DNA of 5,978 bases, from contig JANXTD010000360.1 of the NCBI GenBank assembly GCA_025352585.1, forward strand, positions 1-5,978, written 5' to 3'. Origin of the DNA: Fimbriiglobus sp. GTDB taxonomy: Bacteria; Planctomycetota; Planctomycetia; Gemmatales; Gemmataceae. This document shows positions 5,461-5,978 of the stretch, in pieces (within the stretch, counting starts at the first letter, position 1; every line of letters begins with the position of its first letter). The translations under genes were made by a program, and so were the position numbers. The notes under the pieces are model-generated. The model had not been told where the DNA came from. It made no database searches and was given only the letters and a program-made list of their open reading frames with translations.

Positions 5461-5978
5461 TCACACGGTCGGCCGCGCCGCGACCGGCCCCAGCCCCGTC
5501 GCCAGGCCGCCGTTGAGCCGCAACACCGACTCCGGGACCGCCAAGAGCGGCCCGGCTTCGTACCCGATCGGCGTCGGCCGCAGGCACGACACGGCGACGT
5601 TGGGCACCCGCCCCAGCTTCGCCCACGCCGTCGGGCCGTGGCCGGGCAGGAGTTCGAGCAGCAACACCTTGCAAACAATACCGTGGGCGACGATCACGAG
5701 TCGCGCCCCAGCGTGGGCCGCGACTGTGCGGTGCCAGGCGTCGAGGAGCCGCGTGCGCAGGTCGTCGTAACTCTCCGCACAGGCGGTCGTGAAGCCGGTG
5801 TCGCCGGCCGTCCAGTGCGCGACGGTGTCGTGCCACGGCACCTCGACTTCGGCGAAGGCGCGGCCGCAGAAGTCGCCGACGCGCCGCTCGTGGAAGCCCG
5901 CCTCGATGGTGTGCGGCACGCCACACCGCCGCGCGACCGGCGCGGCGGTGGCGACCGCCCGGCGCATCGCCGACGACA
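5461..5978 (-). CDS. Histidine phosphatase family protein (phosphoglycerate mutase superfamily), N-terminus outside window
   Basis: This branch of the phosphatase/mutase superfamily uses a phosphohistidine intermediate. The reading frame runs off the window edge, and the ATG at 5967 is internal: the residues before and after it (SSAMRRAVATA) form the family's conserved S-x-x-x-R-A-x-x-T-A segment, which normally follows the N-terminal RHG motif by tens of residues. The catalytic RHG would be upstream, beyond base 5978. Also visible are the acidic-residue motif HERRVGDFCG (near 5892-5863), ESYDDLRTRL (near 5775-5746) and the second catalytic His in VIVAHG (codon 5685-5683). Such proteins include cobalamin and alpha-ribazole phosphatases, sugar-phosphate phosphatases and SixA-like enzymes. 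Nothing in the sequence or neighbours fixes the substrate. The 209-nt gap to the kinase gene gives no sign that the two are linked. Confidence 0.9.
   Translation of the reverse strand, partial: SSAMRRAVATAAPVARRCGVPHTIEAGFHERRVGDFCGRAFAEVEVPWHDTVAHWTAGDTGFTTACAESYDDLRTRLLDAWHRTVAAHAGARLVIVAHGIVCKVLLLELLPGHGPTAWAKLGRVPNVAVSCLRPTPIGYEAGPLLAVPESVLRLNGGLATGLGPVAARPTV

Noticed and set aside
1..5978. CRISPR arrays, tRNA or rRNA genes, riboswitches
   Set aside because: No regularly spaced repeats, cloverleaf-like segment, rRNA signature or long structured leader is visible. The gaps longer than 100 nt (2062-2223, 4366-4480, 5252-5460) contain only the items listed or nothing recognisable.

Overview
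This is a GC-rich, gene-dense stretch of a bacterial chromosome. The protein styles, the strong G/C-ending codon preference, the Tn5-like transposase and the long GC-rich palindromes between genes are reminiscent of Planctomycetota, possibly the Gemmata group. That placement is an impression from sequence character and has not been checked by any search.

Layout from left to right. (1) 1-610: the 3' end of an IS4-family (IS50/Tn5 group) insertion sequence, holding the C-terminal third of its transposase and a probable right terminal repeat. (2) 611-654: a strong palindrome in the tail-to-tail gap with the next gene. (3) 667-2061, minus strand: purD, encoding glycinamide ribonucleotide synthetase of purine biosynthesis, with an unusual 34-residue C-terminal tail. 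(4) 2062-2223: a divergent regulatory gap with a good sigma70-type promoter for purD and a possible DtxR/MntR-type operator in front of the metal-uptake genes. (5) 2224-3947, plus strand: two translationally coupled genes of a cluster A-I (Zn/Mn/Fe) ABC importer, a substrate-binding lipoprotein and an ATPase. (6) 3970-4365, plus strand: a four-helix DUF420-like membrane protein stands where the permease would be expected. (7) 4367-4463: a MITE/REP-like imperfect palindrome in a second tail-to-tail gap. (8) 4481-5251, minus strand: a small soluble histidine kinase without a visible sensor domain. (9) 5461-5978, minus strand: a histidine-phosphatase (phosphoglycerate-mutase superfamily) gene cut by the window edge.

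The genes do not form one pathway. The metal-binding lipoprotein would capture a divalent transition metal outside the membrane, and the ATPase would power its import, but the channel subunit must be encoded elsewhere. The DUF420-like gene is close enough to be co-transcribed with them but may also have its own leaderless promoter. The other genes look like independent housekeeping or signalling genes. I found no rRNA, tRNA or CRISPR array, and I do not see a clear new defence or biosynthetic system. The most unusual points are the importer without a permease and its possible metalloregulator site, the IS end abutting a palindrome, and the large palindromes in both convergent gaps.
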